Below, piece by piece: positions 44,617-55,390 of a DNA stretch of 64,000 bases. Each line of letters begins with the position of its first letter. The first letter of the stretch is position 1. A model generated the notes under the pieces. The model searched no databases. It saw only the letters and a list, made by a program, of their open reading frames with translations, and was not told the DNA's origin. The position numbers and the translations under genes are program-made. Source of the stretch: Allomyces arbusculus (taxonomy: Eukaryota > Blastocladiomycota > Blastocladiomycetes > Blastocladiales > Blastocladiaceae); contig JADHYV010000036.1 in NCBI GenBank assembly GCA_027604705.1, positions 1-64,000 of the forward strand, given 5' to 3'.

Positions 44617-45981
44617 ATGGACCCGACTATATCACCGACCGCGCTCGCGGCGCTCTGTGACGAGCTCGAAGCCGCGCTTGCCGAAGCCGGGATTTCCGCA
44701 GACGACATGCCGCACGATCCCGCACCTTCTCCACCGGCCAGCAGCGACGCTGGCAGCAGCACCATACCATGGCCGAGCACCGCTGCTACCCTACCCGTCA
44801 CGACCCCCATCACCACGACAACGCAACCCTCCGGCTCTCCATCCAAGGGCCCGCACCTAACACTGCGTCGCATCCGTGCGGCGGGAGCGGCGGACCCGGT
44901 CCTTGCGCTCGCATGGTGCCAGCGCGTGATCACCGACCTCGGGTCCGTTCCGTCTGTCCTCCGACGAGCCCTTTCCCTGCCCGGTGTCTGACCCCAATGC
45001 GCGCAGATACAACCATTTCGCGCGCGTCTTCTTCCCCATCAACAAGCGCGCGTCCGCACGATCCCTCGCGACCACGGCACGCGCCATGGTCGCGTTACGT
45101 TTACCAATCAAGTGCCTCGAGGCCGTGGTCCTCGGCGCGTGGCTGACGGCCGCACTCACGGACGTGCCGCGCGTGCCAGTCGCGTTCAAGACGGCTGTGG
45201 ATCTGCCGGGTGCGCCGAAACGAGTGTATCGACACATTGTGCTCGCGGTCGCGGTGCCGACGACCGAGGGGGAAAGGTGGGGCGCGTTAGGATTGAGTCG
45301 GAGGCGGGAGTTGATGGACAAGCCTGTTCAATTCAAGGTGCGTCGAAATGAGCTTCGAAGATCAAGAGCAGGGTGCTAAAACTGACTGATCTGCAAAGAG
45401 CAGTCGCTCGCGGCGCTACTGTCCGAGTACATTGAAGCGTACGGCCGCAGTACGTAGTATTTTCCTGATTTGACAGACGTTCAAATGCAGTCGCTCACTA
45501 GTCGTCGCGCTCCCGCCAGACTTGCACAAGGTCCTCAAAATTAAGATCGGCCTGCCGTTCCCGCACGCAATGGACACATCCACCGTGCGCATCATCTGGA
45601 AAGTGCGCACCAGCCTTCCCATTCTTCGCCCTCTCTCCTCTCCCCACCTCACCCTATGCCCGCACCTAGTACCTCTCACTGCACCTCGCCACGCGCCCGA
45701 CCGACTCGGCGACCGACGACGACGACTCGGCATCGAGCAGCGGTGCATCCCCCACCGCCGCCTCGCCCGCTGCTCCTCGAACCAAGCACGATACGGGACC
45801 CGCACGTGCTGTCGACCCGGCAGTACACCCGTCTCTGGCACCGCACGTGGCCGCAGTCGACGCGTACTGGCGTGACGTGCGCCGAAATGGCGCGGCGGTT
45901 GCGGCAGCGGTCGCGGCGGGGGCCGGCTCGCCGAGGTTGAACGCGAGTTCGAGCGTGGTGCATTTGAGAGGGGCCGGATGA
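44617..45981 (+). CDS. Vasohibin-family tubulin carboxypeptidase
   Basis: Exons 44617-44942, 45007-45337, 45404-45449, 45520-45602 and 45670-45981 give 365 aa (human VASH1 is also 365). The first ~85 residues are Ser/Thr/Pro-rich. The core shows ITDLGYNHFARVFFPI (made by splicing), the catalytic Cys in LPIKCLEAVVLG, the catalytic His in VYRHIVLAV, the third active-site residue Ser in GALGLSRRRELM, then YIEAYGR and HKVLKIKIGLP. Vasohibins remove the C-terminal Tyr of alpha-tubulin as cysteine proteases, usually with the small partner SVBP, and mark stable microtubules. Introns carry GTCCGT, GTGCGT, GTACGT and GTGCGC donors and CTGAC branch sites. Gene identity is firm; activity is inferred from the intact triad. 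Confidence 0.92.
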
Positions 45982-46278
45982 AATGGAAAAAGGGATAGAA
46001 TAGAGTCTCGCTTCGCATCAGCGTTCTGCGTGGTTCAGCATCCTGCTTTCAGGCAACATTTCCTGTCAGGTTGTGGACTTTAAAAATGACTGGACGATTA
46101 CTGGCACTCTCGGGTAAGGAAATCGATAAATATTATCAAGGATGAGCAGACTTCGATGTGTCGCCAATGCAGCCGCGCGAATGACGGTTTCCCACCCGAC
46201 TCGTCCGAGCCAAATCTCTCCACCCGATTTGCCGTCAGGAGATGGCCGTAGCATGTCCCACTTGGCCGCTGTGCGCTA

Positions 46279-46997
46279 TCACCTGCTCTGACCCCACCCA
46301 CCCACTACATTGGTGCCCAAATTTTTGCACAACACCGACCGACTCAATTTTGCGCAATTACGATGGGTCTCTCTTGCCGGTGGATGCGGCGCACCCTGCG
46401 CTTGTTGCCCCTCCACTGTCATGCACTCCTTCATGTTCTTGGCGCGACGATGCTGCTCCCAAAGAACCCGGTCCTGCAACTCCTCGAGCTTCATATTCTC
46501 AAATCAAATTTTGCATGCGCAGCTCACGCCCAATCTCGCAGCCCTGCCAGCAATCGACGCCGCCCTTGACGTACCCGAGCGAGAACGGGTCGCAAACGAT
46601 GATCTGGTGCTTGTGGTCAAGGTCGTCGAACCCGGCGAGCGAGCCAAGATTGTCCTGCAGCTTTTTCTTGATCACGTCATTCGGGAGGCCAGAGCCAGTG
46701 GCTGGTCGGATCCAGGGCAGGTCAGTTCGGTACTCAAATCGTGGCCGAACGCGTGGAGGAGACGCTTTGAGACGAACCAGTGCTCGGTCGTGATCCCATC
46801 GTCCGGCTCTGTCGTGATGATCAAGAACAACTCGCCCTTCTGTTGGCAGATCGTCGTGTCGACATTTCTGTCAGTGTGCCGCGTCCGGCCCGCCAAGGCA
46901 TATGGATCGAGATCCGCAAGCACGTACCTTGATCGCACCCGCCGTGCACAGCCGGACGATGCCTGCGGTACAAATCATACGGTCGTCCTTGGCAATC
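46279..46997 (-). pseudogene. PARP-type zinc-finger gene relic
   Basis: Read on the minus strand, a possible exon (VPQASSGCARRVRS) joins via GTACGT...CTGACAG to RNVDTTICQQKGELFLIITTE and TEHWFVSK. Downstream come LPNDVIKKKLQDNLGSL and AGFDDLDHKHQ, then a Glu/Lys-rich helix (LEELQDRVLWEQHRRAKN) ending at 46279. This order resembles fungal proteins with a single PARP-type DNA-nick-sensing finger (ASSGRA-C, KGELR, HW, GFD-L). One finger Cys is not obvious. An apparent one-base shift near 46500 breaks the helix (RELRMQN to FENMKLEEL). It may be a pseudogene or a gene with an intron I failed to place. Confidence 0.4.
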
Positions 46998-47916
46998 TAT
47001 CAGCTGCAGGTTGACAGGTCACATTCGATCCGCCGCGGAGGAAGAAAGGGGTGAATTGACCTAATCCAATCGATTAAGTCGTCTTGAGAACCAATTTGGC
47101 GGCTGCGGCCATTATAGGTCGTGCTGGCGGATCACGTTGGCAGCAGCCGTGGCTGAGTCGCGTTGCGGTTGGCCGCACACGAGGTATTGAACCGGAAATG
47201 GTGCTGCAGCGCGAACGCTAGGGATCTAGTGGCCAAGTAGAGTCGCGGTGGTCAGGCCTAGGGTCGACGCGGTCGGAATATGGAGACGGCGATGCGTGGT
47301 CGCAACAACACCGAGATCGGGTGGAGAAGGTCGGCGCACGGTACTCGGAATTGTTTACGGAAAGTGGGACCTCGATGGTGGATGGTGCAAGGTTGCGTTG
47401 TGTGAGTGGGGATGGTGGGTCGTTTTGAAGCAGATCAGCACTCAGCGGAGGCATCTGCACGATGTACGTTTGCAAGTCGCTTGCCTCCCTCGAATCTACC
47501 GCAAGAACGCATTCCATTTCCCGTTCCTGGTTGCTTGTAAATAGCGTGTTTGAGCTGATCGAGTACCGTGGCGACAGTGGTCGCGCTGCGCCATCAGTTT
47601 TCTGAAACGCTGGGTTTGAATAGTGTGGTGCCCGCACGAGCAAGGGCTCTCGTGACGCACAGGTGAACTTCAATGCAAAGAAGATGATATAATCAAGAAT
47701 GCGATGGGTGCTTTTGTGCTGGGACAAGGCGAAGACGATTGAGAAGTGGAGCAAACGCAAGCGAAAATGGGTTCATGGACAATTGCAATCGAGGAAAAAC
47801 GGATTCAAGCGTGCGATCAAGAGAGGGTAGGGGAGTTGCGAGAGGATGGGGCGGAATAAGAGGAGAGTAAAGCTCGACACAGCGCGTCGAGATCCGAGCC
47901 GAACCTCGGCAAACTC
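46998..47916. other. Intergenic, no gene supported
   Basis: Frames up to 180 aa exist on both strands near 47220-47760 without domains, intron logic or coding bias. Composition is less GC-rich than in the genes. Confidence 0.4.
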
Positions 47917-48750
47917 TTAGTACGCCGGCTTCGTCGTCGTCTCGCACGGCGTCGGCGTCGGGGTTTCACACGGCGTCGAGACGACTTGAGCCACGGTCGC
48001 CGTCACCACAGCGGTCGCCGTGCGCGTCTCCACCACGGTCACCACCGCCGTGGCGGTCGAGGTCAACGTCTCAGTGACTCCCGACGTGATGACCACAGTT
48101 GCCGGCCCGACCGTCTGCGTCGCGGTGGAAGTGACCGTCTCGTCGGCCGGAGTCTGGGTCACGACGTTGGTCACGGTCACCGAGACCACCGGCACGGACG
48201 TGGCCACTGCCCGGACCGTCGTCGTCGACGTCTCAACCGTCGTGCTCGTTACACGATCAGTCTGCGTAAAAGTTACGAAATTGGTTGCCGTGGCGATCGA
48301 AGTCGCCGTGGAGGTGGTAGTTTCGGTCAGTGTCGTTGGGATCCGCGTGCCGGTCGTGGCCGTGCGCGTAACCGTGACCGTGAACGGAGCCGGGACAAAC
48401 GACGTCGAGGTCGTGATCTTGGGCTTGCAGACGATCGTCGACTCGTACGCCGTGAGCGTCTCGACCTGAGTTACAGTTTCAGTGATGACCGTGACTTCGG
48501 CAACGCCGCCCGTCGCGGTGGTCGTCGTGCACGGCGTCGTCTCGGGCGGCGGCGGCACGTAGTACCCGTATGGCTTGGCCACGGGGCCGCTATACGATCA
48601 TGGGCGAGAGGAAAAATGACGTGAGCACCCTTGATCGCGCGCGATATCGAGATCGCGTGGGAACGGCATGGAATTCGACACGTACGCGGTCGCCTGTGAC
48701 GCGAAGAGCGCGAGGATCAGGACCGAGAGCGACACGAGAGAGAGCTTCAT
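47917..48750 (-). CDS. Secreted Thr/Val-rich repetitive protein
   Basis: Exons 48750-48686 and 48589-47917 give 245 aa. The first 22 residues are a clear signal peptide (MKLSLVSLSVLILALFASQATA); splicing of the 96-nt intron (GTACGT...TATAG) puts the likely cleavage site right at the junction. The mature protein begins GPVAKPYGYYVPPPPE and is then almost wholly alternating Thr/Val/Ser/Ala (TVT, TAT, TET motifs), with two Cys near residue 40 and 70 and a CETPTPTPCETTTKPAY end. Such sequence is a strong O-mannosylation candidate, typical of wall or mucin-like proteins. No GPI signal is evident at the C-terminus, so it is secreted or wall-bound. No enzymatic domain is present. Confidence 0.82.
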
Positions 48751-49493
48751 GGTAATGTGGTGGATGGATGAGGGAGTGGGCGGGCTTGATGCGAGTGAAT
48801 CGACGCGTTGAATTGTCGAGAATGGGTTGCTGGGCAAGCGGTGCGCGAGCAGAGTCGAGGTCGTCGTCGGGTCCGGTCGTCGTCGTCGACAAGACAAGGA
48901 TCGCAAGCTAGACGGCGAAGATAGCGGTCGAGGCGGCAGAGAGCGGAGATGGGCGGCGGGGGCGCGCGCGACTTTATACTCTAGCCAGAGGAGCCGCGAG
49001 CGGCCGAGGAAAAGGGGCGCGCGCCGAGAGATCCTGCCGGTCGCTCGAGGGGGAGGTAAGCGCGTGAGGTGCGCGCCTTTCGCGAGCGCTTCGCGGAGCA
49101 GCGGCGGGAAAAGGCAGCGCACGCGAAGGCGCTTGTGCGTTACCAAAAAACGGGAGACGTGCGCTCCTTCAGGTGCAGAACGGCGCTAGGCGCGGTCCTT
49201 TCGGCTGGGCTGCTTTAATGGCCCAAGCCCAAGCATGGTCGCCAGCGGCGAGCTGGCGAGCGCACGGAGGTGGAGGGGCGACAGCTGGCGGGTCGGTGGG
49301 AAGCGGGCGACAGGAGACATGGCCACGGGAGAGTTGGCGACGCGGTCACGTTGCGTTCTCTCAGTCAAGTGGGGGACGTCACGCCGTTTCCACGTGCCAA
49401 TTGATCACCTCGCCATCAACCTTGGTGAAGGCGATCGTGCAATGCCTCGCCCACCACGCGACGGTGCCTTCGACCCTCAGCACCGCGCCCACC
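48751..49493. other. Divergent intergenic region
   Basis: Lies between the secreted-protein gene (-) and the coiled-coil gene (+). It holds a minus-strand TATA box at 48973-48978; nothing else is recognised. Confidence 0.45.
48973..48978 (-). promoter_or_regulatory. TATA box of secreted-protein gene
   Basis: TATAAA on the minus strand, about 225 bp upstream of the ATG at 48750. Confidence 0.45.
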
Positions 49494-51143
49494 ATGGCCT
49501 CAACTCGGCGCAAAGGCAGCACTGCATCACGAACCGCCAACACGACCGGCTCAGCGGCACCCAGCGCGCCTGGAGCACGAGACCTGGCTGCGCGCGACGC
49601 TCAACAGGCCGCAGCCCTTCTGCAAGAACTCGATACGCTGCAAGTCCATGTGCGCGACCTGACGCGCCAAGTGCGCGCTGCTGGTATTTTACCATGGCCA
49701 CAAATCATACTTGTCACCATCCTCGAACAAGTCTCTGACCGCGCCGTCCACGCCAGCAAGAGGCCGCCGTAGCCCGCGACGAAGCCCGGGTTGACCAACT
49801 TGCTGTGCACACGGCCGCGCTCGACACTTTGACGGCGACGATCCTGGGCCAAGCGGCACGCGCCCGGGAGCATGCAACCGACGTGAGCCAATGGTCAGGC
49901 AAATGGGCCAGTCACGCAAGTGGAAAGTGCGTTTTCACGAGCCCTCTCGGACCTTGATCAACACATTGAACTGACCATGTCGGAACAGTGCGCCGCCTGT
50001 GGACGCGACGCTCCACCTCGACCGCGCGCTCGCCATGCTCGAGACCAACCTCGACTTGGCTCTCTCCCCCCACTCCCCCTCCACGGGCCCTGCTGTCGCA
50101 CCCGACCAGATCACTGCCTCCCTCACCGCGGCAACACGCGGTATGCCGCCCTCGGTGTTGCGATCCCAACTTATAGCGCGGCTGCCGGAACTGTCTCTCC
50201 CGTCGCTTCCGACCCTGCAACCCGTTGACACTGTCCTCGACGCGGCGCTCGCGGCGCACCTCGACCTGATCGACGCGACCGCCACGTGCGCGACCGACAT
50301 CGACGCTTTGAAAATCGAGATCCGCGCAGCGCTCGCAGAGATCCCCGACACGGACCGCGAATACATCGCCGCGCACGCAGAGGTCGCTGCGCTCGAGCAC
50401 GCGCTCGAGTGGGTGCAGGCGAACGTGCCGCGCCATGGCCACCACCAGGAGGACGACATCCCGCCCCAGTCGGCCGTCACCGTCGACTCCACTGCGCTCA
50501 CTGCGCTCCGTACGGCCCTGACTGCGGCCTCCACCGCGATTCCGACAGCTGCAACTGCCCAACTTGAATCCACACGTGCTGCCGCTGCGGCCCTCTCCAC
50601 CCTGCGTTCACCGCCCGCCGTTGACACGGCCGCCCAGGCTGCCATTGACCATGTTACGGCCGGTGCCGACTCTGCCCCACGGACCGCCAATGCTGATTGG
50701 GCCGGTGGAGTCGCACCGCACGTGGCCGTGCACCGCGCAATCTCCGCTCGTGTGCTTGGCGCACGCGCTGCGCGAGAAACGGCTGCCGTCGAAGCGGCTG
50801 CGGCGCAAGTGCCTACGGATGTTGCGGAACGAGTGGACAAGATGAGCGCGGTCGCGGCGGACGTAGCGCAAAAACGCGAGGAGCGTGCGGCTCGCGCGCG
50901 GGACGAAGTTGCGGCAGTGAGTGGGACGGGCGCGGGCGCGGCAATGGCGCGGGTGTACCGCGAGCAGTGTGTATCCTCATTTCTGTTTGTTTGGTGGAGC
51001 CGAGAGAAACGACGCTGACGGATTCGCGATTGTCTAGGCTGGACCTGGTCGAGGGCCGCGAGTGGGCCGACGTGCTAGGGGTCTCCGAGGAGCTGCGCAC
51101 GTTCAAGCGCGCGCAAGGATCCAGCGGTCGCCGCGGCGAGTGA
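49494..51143 (+). CDS. Coiled-coil protein of unknown function
   Basis: Exons 49494-49670, 49757-49926, 49989-50966 and 51038-51143 give 476 aa. The N-terminus is Ser/Thr/Ala-rich (MASTRRKGSTASRTAN). From about residue 30 the chain is nearly all Ala-rich helix with heptad character (LLQELDTLQVHVRDLTRQ, DQLAVHTAALDTLTATIL, LEHALEWVQANV and a C-terminal RARDEVAAVS). It ends with a conserved-looking segment (YREQLDLVEGREWADVLGV) made by splicing. Donors are GTGCGC, GTGCGT and GTGTGT; introns 1 and 2 have CTGAC branch sites. The shape suggests a structural subunit (centrosomal, kinetochore or augmin-like), but no family was recognised. The exon-2 donor has alternatives; this one keeps phase and length. 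Confidence 0.75.
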
Positions 51144-51870
51144 GTAGCCGAGTAGCGATCGCAGTCGTGATGTTTCGCCGAGCACGAGAACGCCAAATAT
51201 AGGTTTGCTGTACCGATTCGCCCGATATCTACCAGGACCTCTGCGGACACTCGTGCTCTGCTCCAGCTCTGCACTGGACCGTTTTGCTCACGCTGTGCCC
51301 GGGTCGCTCTCCACCGCGCCGGTGTACCGCCGTTCGATTCAGGCAAGTGCTCATCCGCCGTTTTTTTGTCTGGCAAGTCGTTCCTGCGTGTCCCACTTTT
51401 CATTTCAGGCCCGTTGGTCCCGCTGCCTTGCCCGCAGTCCCACCCACCATCCCCACATAAACGACGACCCGACCCGCTCGTTGCATCACGCTGCATCCGT
51501 TGAGTAGCCACGACGAGCCAACCTGTCCATTCTTGTTCTGGAACGATTTGCCGGCAAACATGACCACGACGGCCCAGGCACCAGCTCATGGATACGGCAT
51601 GACTGCCGGGGCCGTCGCCTAGATCCGAGCCAGAGTTGCTGGTGAGCCTGGCATCGGCGGTCTCGTCAGCGCGATCGAGCAGCTCAATTACAATTGCGGC
51701 CAGCAACTTGCCCTGATATATGCGACGCACGACCATTGCCCTCGTCTTCTCACTCTTTGTTGGTGCGTTGACGGTGGACCCGACGATGATGCTGCTTTGA
51801 TGCTGTTCAATTATCATCTCCTTATTCACATTCAGCGACCCCCGTCCTCACCTTTCGAACATTCGCCGCA
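51144..51870. other. Intergenic, no gene seen
   Basis: Only short unsupported frames and AT-richer sequence toward 51800. Confidence 0.4.
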
Positions 51871-53362
51871 TTGATCGGTAGATATAATTGTGTAAGGCAT
51901 TGTCGTTCCGATCCTGCCCACCATGCACAAGAAATGCTTTACCTGGACGAGGCCGAGCTCGGGGCTCTCTTTAGCTCGTACGCGCTGGGCTTGCTCCTCT
52001 CGACCCCGCCTGTCGCGTCCTTGAGCGACCGCTACCGCAACCGGAAATGGCCCATGTTTTTCAGTCTGGCGGGGCTCGGGACCACGACGCTCTTGGTTGC
52101 GGACGCCGGGTCGTACTGGGCGCTGCTGGCGACACGCATCATGCAAGGCGTTACCGCCGGTGCGCCGTGGACCGCTGGGCTGGGTCTGCTCGCTGACGTG
52201 TTCCCGGTCGACCAGCTCGGGAGCGTAATGGGGCCCGTCATGTCGTGCCACCACGCCGGGTACGCTTTTCTAGCGCCCGTCCCAACAGCGCGCCGCCGTC
52301 TGGTGTCTTGCGCTCGAATATTCGAAACTGACCCGTGTTCTTTTCATTTGATCTCGGCCAGATTCCTCGCTGGTGTTCTCGTCGGTGGATATTCGAGCTC
52401 TTCAGCAACACTGCGCCGTTCTACTTTTGCGCGACCCTCGTTGGCCTCAATCTCCTGCTCCGTCTCGTCATCGACGAATCAATTTACCTTACGCCAGCCG
52501 CCGTTGCCGCGTGCAACGCGTCCTGGACGCCATCCGACGACTAGGAGCGTGCCGGCTCACCGACGCTGCGTCCCTCCAAGCCCTCGGCGTCTTCGACCCA
52601 CCCTGGTTCATTCCCGGCGAGCAATCGGCCTTGCTGCCCGCCGCGCCGCTCACCACCGTTACGGCGCCCGTGACGACCCTTCCATTTTCACGCTACTCAA
52701 TGGCACGCCGATCCTGTTCTCTTCGCTCGTCGTGTTGTGATCGGCAGCATTTTCGCGGCCCTTGAACCGACTCTCTCCGTGCACCTGCGCAACACGTGCC
52801 ATCTGAGTCTGGGCGCTGTCGGGTCTGTCTTCATTTCGTTTGCCACTCGTGTATGGTCACGTCGACGATTGCGTGGCGCGTGCGTGCTTGTTGTCGAAAT
52901 TTTGGCCATGGCAATCACGGCGCCATTGCCAGCACTGCCTGGGCTCAGCCTGCCCGCGACGATCGTGGTCCTTTGCGTTTTTGGTGGGACGTAGGGGATC
53001 GTGATGACGCCCATTCTACCGGCGATGGCGCGGTGTTTATGTCGCGAGCAAGGGATCCACGTCATATGCTGACTTCTAGGATTTTTAACCTGGGTACGTT
53101 CCGTTGGTTGGTTTGCGCGTCAGCGTCACCAATGAGCAGCCATGCCGTCGTGCGGCTACACTGGCGTTTTGGATGATTGTCTGGCATGGACTCAACACTT
53201 CTTACCCCCATGATAGTGTATTCGGCCGCGATTTTGTTTGGACCGATGGTCGCTGGTGTGCTCCTGGCCAAATTTGGGTTCGCCGTCAAAATGACCGCAT
53301 TTGGCAGGTCGCGCATCTTGCTGCTCCTCCTCCTGACGTGGACTGGCCTAGGCAGTTTCTGA
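51871..53362 (+). pseudogene. Decayed major facilitator superfamily transporter
   Basis: Collinear pieces of a 12-TM major facilitator of the drug/monoamine-proton antiporter type are readable: LGALFSSYALGLLLSTPP, then the SDRYRNRKWP loop after TM2 and MQGVTAGAPWTAGLGLLAD (TM4-5). Next come APFYFCATLVGLNLLLRL (TM6), TPILFSSLVVL with GSIFAALEPTLSVHL (TM7), GIVMTPILPAMARC, and FGPMVAGVLLAKFGFAV (TM11). Frame changes near 52385-52400 and 52735, and a TAG near 52992, interrupt the frame, and later TMs are partly lost. A possible intron (GTACGC...GGCCAG, from about 52261 to 52362) remains, so it was once an ordinary spliced gene. The vesicular amine transporter-like subgroup is a guess from LSDR and the TM7 EPTL motif. 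Confidence 0.6.
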
Positions 53363-53762
53363 AGACGTTTGCTTCTTTGGCCTCAAGACGTGGAGCTTCA
53401 ACGTTGGATTTGTGATTTGCGTTACCGATTTGTCATATTTCTACATACGCATGCCCGAACAGCCGGACTGTTGTCTTGTTACGTTCCTTTTCGTTGTTGC
53501 TTGCGCGCTGTTGGTTCTAGTCTAAAAGAACTATATGACTGTGTGCCAAAACAGTTGATGCAATAAATGGCAAGGATGAATTGTAAGAAAATCACAAGAA
53601 CGGCAAACGAACGAGCCGAGAACTGCCAGCGACAGCCGATTAACGACGAAAAATCACTCCCAAAATTGGACCATGCCAGACCACAATTGCAAACAAGAAA
53701 AACAACAAAAGCGCCTCCATATCGGTTCTCCACAACCGGTCGCCCTCACTAATGGCCCATTT
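53363..53762. other. Intergenic, AT-rich
   Basis: No gene seen; T-rich then A-rich sequence between the transporter relic and the ODC-like stop codon. Confidence 0.45.
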
Positions 53763-55390
53763 TTACTCGATTCGATTGGTTCCAGTCAGCACGGCCGCCT
53801 CCGTGTTGGTCCAAACGACTGGTGCGTGGCGGAATCCGTTGAACCCTGTCGTCATCGAGACCGAATACGCGCCCATGACATCGAACAAGAGCCAGTCGCC
53901 CGGCTGCAGATCTGGTAACATGCACGAATCGGCCACCACGTCAATGGGCGCGCACGTTGGCCCAAAGCACGTGGTCGGGAACAACTGCCCCTGCGTCGAA
54001 AACTTTTCCAGGTCTTCTACCACCTCGCCGTCCTTGACAATCACGTACGGCCCGCGCGGGTGGTTGCCGGGTCCAAACAGGGTAAACGCGCCTTCGCAAA
54101 GGCGCAGGTGCTGGCGCGGCAGCGCGTTGGGCGACGTCGGGGCGTGCATCCGGTGGCCGATCACGTTCACGGCCAGGTGGTAGGCGTGCGCAACAAAGTA
54201 CCGCCCGGGCTCGGCGATCACGCGCACGGACGTGTTCGCGAATTCGCGGGCGATCGCGTCGCGCAAAGCCGCAGCCATGTCGACGAACGACGGGCCGTCG
54301 TGGCCGTCGCACGGATCAGTTGCGGGGCCGCCAGGGAACCCGCCGCCGACATCGAGCAGCGTCATGTTGAACCCCAGCTCCGACGCGGTCGTAAAGACCG
54401 ACCGTGCGCTCGCGACAGCATCTTGGAACACGCGCGCGTTAAAGCACCCAGTCCCGACGTGGAATGCGACGCCTACAACATCGATTTCCAGCCGCTTGGC
54501 TTCAAGGAGAAGCGTGCGAGCTTCGTACTGCGGATCGACGCCGACCGTGTCGAGCGCGATCCGCGCGTGGCCCGCGCCGACCATCATGCGCAGGACCAGC
54601 TGCGGGTTCGGATGGTGCGCGCGGATCTTATGCAGCTCGCCGACCGTGTCGAACGTCATGAGCCGCACGCCCGACGCGGCGGCATGGCGCAGGTGCGAGA
54701 CGGGCTTGTACGGGTTTGCGTAAATGATTTTGGCCGGACTGGCGCCTGCGGCCAAGACCTGGTCGAGCTCCCACTTGGAGGCGATGTCGAACCCGACACC
54801 GGCGCGCACGAGCGTTTCGAGAACTACGGGCGCAGTATTGCACTTGACGGCTATTGGAATTTAGTCAAAAATGATATGGCACGCGTTCAGGGTTAGTGAT
54901 CACCGCAACTGTTCGTGGTTGGGCATCCTTTTCTCATAGGCAGGGATCACCAAGGAAATTGCACACACGCACCATAGAACGGCTCAATGCTTGGAAGATA
55001 CTCGCACCATTGATTGTACTGGCGGTAAATATGGCCCACGTCGGCAACAAGAATCGACGTGTCGTTGGCCGCCGGCTGCTGCTTGAGTTGTGCGGAGAGA
55101 ATGTCACGAAGCAGGGCAGGCGCGGGCTTGGTATGCGGGATCGCAGCAACGGTCGCGGGGCTCGTCGTTGGAAGATCGTCGGCTGCGCTCTGGCTTTTCT
55201 CGCTCACATTCGTGGTCGTGGGGCTCGATGGTAGGAGGTCGTCGGCCGCGCGCCTGCACCTCTTGCTCACAACCATGGTCGTGCAAGGGCTCGTCGTTGG
55301 GAAATCATCGGCCGCGCGTTTCCTCTTCTTGCCTACGACCGTGGTCTCCGCGGCCGGCAGGGATGGAGTCAAGGAGTTGGGGCGGACCAT
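53763..55390 (-). CDS. Ornithine decarboxylase-like PLP enzyme with altered substrate residues
   Basis: Exons 55390-54973 and 54850-53763 give 501 aa. The family fold is clear. Splicing yields EPFYAVKCNTAPVV (PLP Lys), then GVGFDIASKWEL, IIYANPYKP, FHVGTGC, LLDVGGGFPG, EPGRYFVA, FGPTC (catalytic Cys) and FDVMGAYSV. Two acidic residues that bind ornithine's side chain in ODC are replaced. The NDGVYGSF motif reads CEGAFTLF (Asp332 to Glu in mouse numbering), and CDGLD reads CAPID (Asp361 to Ala). Cofactor residues stay, so it is probably an active PLP decarboxylase with another substrate rather than an antizyme inhibitor. The N-terminal ~110 residues are extra and include three imperfect repeats. 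A TATA box lies 80 bp upstream. Confidence 0.88.
55130..55345 (-). repeat. Coding tandem repeat (~75 nt x3) in ODC-like gene
   Basis: Three imperfect units encode K(R/S)-x-RAADD-x4-SP-TT-V-type sequence (RKRAADDFPTTSP, CRRAADDLLPSSP, SQSAADDLPTTSP). Unit length is about 75-78 nt, each keeping frame. Confidence 0.7.

Noticed and set aside
52261-52362. Rescue of the whole transporter by introns
   Set aside because: One intron is plausible here, but the later frame changes have no matching GT-AG pairs of sensible length.
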